DNA of 64,000 nt from Delphinus delphis. Lineage: Eukaryota; Chordata; Mammalia; Artiodactyla; Delphinidae. The notes beneath the pieces were generated by a model. That model searched no databases and was not told the origin of the DNA. It worked only from the letters and a program-made list of their open reading frames with translations. The translations under genes were made by a program, and so were the position numbers. Below, piece by piece: positions 60,247 to 64,000 of this stretch. The DNA lies in NCBI RefSeq assembly GCF_949987515.2, contig NC_082692.2, forward strand, positions 89,537,488 through 89,601,487, read 5' to 3'. Numbering within the stretch: position 1 is the stretch's first letter; each line of letters starts with the position of its first letter.

Positions 60247-61449
60247 TTCTTTCAAGCCAAAAAAAGGAATGGGGTAGGAGGGGGGCAAGGGGGTGTAGAG
60301 GGGAAAAATAATCAAATGAATTGATTGACTCTGATTCTCCTCTTCTGGATTTGATTCTCTCGTTTCATCTACCCTTATCCCAACATAAATGTTCAGAAGA
60401 AAACATCTTCTATTAGGTCCTGTAGGCAAGCAAAGTAAAATTTCCTCATTCCATCCCTTTTAAAACTACAGAACACTTCAACCTGTTGTTTTACTACAAC
60501 CCAGCATAAAGTTACAGTTGGAGGAATGCTATCTATTTATAGGAAATATAAATATGATCCCATAAATAGTCATTGCCTATTATGTATTACTGCTTTGAAA
60601 GTGAGTAGTTGGCATATTTAATTCATTAAGCAGAATCTACAGTGCATGCGCTTTTTAAATAGATGTCAGGCTCTGTTTTGATTACTTGTTAATATAGAAG
60701 ATCTGTGTTTACATTTTACATTATTACTTGCTAGGGAATTTTTCAGTGTTACCTTGCCTGATACTTAGACTTGTTTTCTCATTTAGACAACTCAAATTTT
60801 AGACAATTACTTTCTCCAGACAATTCTTCATTTGTTTCTTTTACTCTGGGGCTCAGGGTAGTCTTTTAATATTTGTTCTAAATCATTTAAATATTGAAGT
60901 GGAAGATAAATGGGTTATGGTAACTGCAGAGAAACTGTAATATACTGACCACGGTTACTTTGTAAATTGGAATTAAATCATGCTCTGCCTATGGTGGAAT
61001 ATAATATAAATACCAAGTACTGCATGTAGATTTTAGTGGATATACAACAACCTAGCCTACTGCAAGTATATGTACAAAGAGGAAAAATGTATTAATAAAG
61101 ATTAAAAACTCCTCCATTTCTTGCTTGCCAGAGGTGGGGAATTAAAGACTCTATCACACTGATTTCCTTGTTTGTTTGTTTTCTCTACAGGGTTTATTTC
61201 AGAGTACTAGCTTTGATTTTCCTGTGCTTGCTTTTCCTAGAGTTAGTAATTTTCTTGTTTGTTTGCTTAGTTTTTTACGGACTTGGCAACAATTCATCCC
61301 TCAGTTCTATCTCAACTTTCTTCCTTTAATATCAATCTACCTTTGTGATGGGAAGCCTGGTTTCCTAAGCACCATACCTTTCTCTTGACATACTTCCTCA
61401 TTTGGGTAAACTGCATCTTCCTATGGATTTCTGAGAACCAATTTAAGAA

Positions 61450-61992
61450 AAATGCAATGTTTTTGAGATCTTTCTTGTTTGAAAATGTCTTTACACTATG
61501 ATTACATTTGATTGATGGTTTAGTTGGAAACAGAATTCTGGACTGGAAATCAGGATTCTTCATAAATTTGGAGATGTTACTCTGCTCTAAAAGCTGAAGC
61601 CATTTTGATTTCTGACCTGTTGTTTGTGACATCTTTTCTCTCTCTCTCTCTCTCTAGAAGTCTGTTTTTCCCAGTGTCCCACAATTACATGATGATGTGC
61701 CATGGTGTAAATTTATTTTCAACCTTTTTACAGGGCATTTGGTGTACTTTGTCATCCTGGAAACTCGTAGTTCTTGGTCCTGGAATATCTTCCCAAATAA
61801 TTTAATAATTTACTCCATTTCTTTTTCTGAAATCCCTATTATTTAAAAGATTTCCTAAACTGGTATTCAAGTTTATGCGTGTGTGTATGTATGTATGTAT
61901 GTAACTATTTACCTATCTACGTATATAATATTGTATTTTATATAATTATATATATATTTAGATATATATAATTTATATACATGCTTATGATT

Positions 61993-62041
<49 letters not shown>

Positions 62042-62350
62042 TTTTGTTTGTTTCTCTCTCCTCATATCCATTTTATAGCTTTGTTGCTCTATCTTCTAGG
62101 AGATTTTCTCAACTTTATCTTCCAAACTTTCTATTGTATTTTTGTTTTTGCTATTTTGAAAGAATTTCTAAGTGTCCTTTTATTTTCTGGCCTCGCTCTT
62201 TTTCTCCCCCTTCCTCTGAAAATATTGCTTGTAGTTTTTCTAGTTTATTTTTTATGCATGGTCTCTGTTGTCCCAAACTACTTTCTTCTCTTTCTTTGTT
62301 TTAATCCCTATCCTTTATTAAGAGGTGTACAAAGATACTTTGTGCATCTG
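61450..62350 (-). mobile_element. Old L1 fragment(s), antisense, with simple repeats inside
   Basis: TTTCTTGTTTGAAAATGTCT followed by AGAATTCTGGACTGGAAAT, and later ATCTTCTAGGAGATTTTCTC and ACTTTATCTTCCAAACTTTC, are pyrimidine-rich L1 strings in antisense. (CT)n at 61637-61655 and a TG/TA/CA cluster at 61878-62040 interrupt it. The overlapping open frames at 61981 and 62048 are hydrophobic artefacts of pyrimidine-rich sequence. Confidence 0.55.
61878..62040 (+). repeat. TG, TATG, TA and CA microsatellite cluster
   Basis: GTGTGTATGTATGTATGTA, then TA-rich sequence, then (AC)n at 61996-62030 and (TA)5. A compound, probably highly variable repeat. Confidence 0.9.
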
Positions 62351-63252
62351 TTGCCTGCTCATATTTAAGAGTGGGTCACTAAAAGTCTTACAGAAAGCTC
62401 TGATCTAGTGTGGGGATTTTTGAATGACTGGACTTCACATTTAGATGATCTGGCCAAGATATTTCCTTGGAAAACTCTAAGGTCACTATATTTGGATCTT
62501 TTCTTGCAGGCTCATCAGATCCCTAGGAAAATGTCCCTCACCTCCCACCCAGGTTTCCTGCCTGGAGAGCAAAAGCCCAGCAGACAGCACCCTCAGAAGG
62601 TTACAACACATGGATCTCAGCCCTCACCCTGTACATGTTTCCTTGATTCCACTATTTTCAGTAGAAGCCCCTCACCCTTAACTGCTTGGTGACCAGAAGT
62701 TCAGAGACCCTCTGATGCATATCCTCTCAGGAAAGTAATTTGCTGGTCTTCTTCTGAGATGGGAAAACACTCTTGAGACCAAATAGCATCCTATTCATAA
62801 ATTCCAAAATGAATTAATTCATAAAGACATGCTAAATAAGTTTTCTCCTCAGCCTTCCCACTGCCAGCCTATGACTGACCTTTACAGTAAGTCAGTTAGA
62901 AGTCATTCAACTTCATTCCAGTTCCTCAAATTTTGTCTCCCCTTTTCATCTCTGTTTTGGTGGATCAATGTCTTAGAAAAAAAAAATTCTTTTGGCATCA
63001 TTTTTTAGATGTTTATAAAGAACTTGAAGTAAATACTATGTAATCAATTATCATCGCCAGGATGTTGTACATCCTATTTTTTATTGTGATTCTATTTTTC
63101 TCTGCTAATATTTAGAAGAAGTCAAGCTTTAGCTATTTTTTGCTTAACAAAATTTGTCAAGTAATCTAGAAAGCACAGTTTGGGAGATTATGGATCATGG
63201 ACTCAAATCTTCCACTTGTACACTAGATATGATTCCCTCTCACATTCAGGGA

Positions 63253-63256
<4 letters not shown>

Positions 63257-63297
<41 letters not shown>
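63257..63297 (+). repeat. (CT)n microsatellite
   Basis: 41 bases of perfect CT, followed by a pyrimidine-rich tail to about 63350. Open frames of SLSLSL or ERERER type on either strand are artefacts. Confidence 0.97.
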
Positions 63298-63299
<2 letters not shown>

Positions 63300-63339
63300 T
63301 ACCCCCTCCCTCTCCCTCACTTGTCTTTTTCATCTCTAT

Positions 63340-64000
63340 TATCCCCTCTAATGCATCACTCCCACCATTGTACTTGCATACTGTTACTCCCATCATTAAA
63401 AAGCTGTCATTTTCTGACCTTACTTCCCCTCCGGCTACTGCCATATTTGACTTTTCTCCTTTATATCAAACCTCTTTTAAAACGTTGTCTATACGAGCTT
63501 GCTTTTTTCAATCTTTCTGGTCAATTCTGTTTTGAATCCATGCAACCAGGCTATTTTCCTACCATTTCATCAATACTGTTCTTAACAAGGTGACTAGTAG
63601 CCTCCACACTGTTTTATCCAGCGGTCAGTTCTCAGTCATCTTACTTAAAGTATCAGACTACTGATCACACAGTTCTTGATATACATTTCTCACTTGGCTA
63701 CCAGGACATAGTATTTTTCAGGTTTTCCTTTAACATCTTGAGTCATTCCTTTTCAATTTCCTTTTCTAGTTCCTCTGAATCTTACCAATTTCCTAAATTT
63801 GGAATATCACAGGGAACTGTCCTCGAATTAAAATCTACAAGCTAATTCCCAAAATGATAACCCAGCTTAATTATCTATCTTAATCCCAAATCCAACTGCC
63901 AATTTATCTTCACTTACCAATTTACTATATCATAACACTAACCTCCTAACTCTCGCTCCCAGAACCTGCTCCTGCCACAGTAAATCCCCACTATATTAAT
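63340..64000 (+). mobile_element. L2 LINE internal fragment (reverse transcriptase region), sense
   Basis: CTTAACAAGGTGACTAGTAG, then CGGTCAGTTCTCAGTCATCT, ATCAGACTACTGATCACACA, TTCTCACTTGGCTACCAGGA and ATCACAGGGAACTGTCCTCG, correspond to the L2 reverse transcriptase coding strand (the VDHSLL, LGFQD and PQGSVLGP region of the family). The frame is broken by stops. The element continues beyond the window. Confidence 0.65.

Larger units (their letters stand above)
1..64000 (+). other. CNTN6: CNTN6 gene, internal part (Ig2 end to Ig5)
   Basis: Seven exons on the + strand join in phase to encode consecutive contactin Ig domains. The wording matches contactin-6 rather than its paralogues: the Ig2 end reads [20 protein letters not shown], Ig3 reads [18 protein letters not shown] and Ig4 begins PPEWEQKIQNT. 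CNTN4, the closest alternative, has EYPSYQDNRRF and QPNWIQKIND at these places. Contactin-6 (NB-3) is a GPI-anchored neuronal cell-surface protein of about 1,028 residues, with six Ig and four fibronectin III domains. It acts in neurite outgrowth, synapse formation and Notch signalling. The part seen corresponds roughly to residues 155-500, judged from domain order. Both gene ends are outside the window. Confidence 0.95.
54079..64000 (+). other. CNTN6: CNTN6 intron, 5' part (after the Ig5 coding region)
   Basis: The window ends before the next exon, which should begin Ig6. 54080-56160, 56300-59030 and 60250-61170 are AT-rich with nothing I recognise. The rest holds old L1 and L2 pieces and simple repeats. 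62350-63240 holds no feature I can name, although the open frame at 62408 is there. Confidence 0.8.

Noticed and set aside
62048..62368. 106-residue hydrophobic open frame
   Set aside because: Pyrimidine-rich L1-derived sequence. The hydrophobicity is compositional.
62408..62692. 94-residue open frame in a less AT-rich stretch
   Set aside because: No domain, no splice-supported exon pattern and no similarity that I recognise. Probably chance.

Overview
The window is vertebrate nuclear DNA from a mammal, very probably a cetacean (whale, dolphin or porpoise). It is AT-rich and intron-dominated. It contains several tRNA-derived SINEs of the CHR type, with a head beginning GGGCTTCCCTGGTGGCGCAG and an A-tail. 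It also carries L1 3' ends of the cetartiodactyl type and older mammalian repeats (MIR, L2, MER5-like hAT remnants). Young, well-preserved CHR SINEs in this density are typical of Cetacea. I cannot tell toothed from baleen whale.

One gene is present: the middle of CNTN6 (contactin-6, NB-3), on the + strand. Seven coding exons can be read at 2933-3136, 5402-5504, 23453-23637, 26633-26769, 28287-28416, 30338-30488 and 53951-54078. They give 1,038 nt of open coding sequence. All seven are bounded by AG and GT, and the reading phase carries through every junction without a stop. They encode the end of Ig domain 2 and all of Ig domains 3, 4 and 5 of this GPI-anchored neuronal adhesion protein. Signal peptide, Ig1, Ig6, the fibronectin type III repeats and the GPI signal lie outside the window. 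Each complete Ig domain is built from two exons and bounded by phase-1 introns.

Layout: 1-2932 is the end of an intron, with L1 fragments and a SINE broken by a small L1. 2933-5504 holds the Ig2 C-terminal exon and the first Ig3 exon. 5505-23452 is an 18-kb intron with old L1s, MIRs, one young SINE and a 219-bp polypurine tract. 23453-30488 is an exon-dense stretch (rest of Ig3, Ig4, first half of Ig5). 30489-53950 is a 23.5-kb intron with microsatellites, a complete long CHR SINE, an L1 interrupted by two opposed SINEs, and a truncated L1 with perfect flanking duplications. 53951-54078 completes Ig5. 54079-64000 is intron with old L1, L2 and simple repeats.

I found no second protein-coding gene, structural RNA gene, CRISPR array or promoter. 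I also found no sign of a previously undescribed system. The more interesting signals are nested and inverted mobile-element structures, splice-site peculiarities, and repeat-free intron stretches that may hold regulatory elements.
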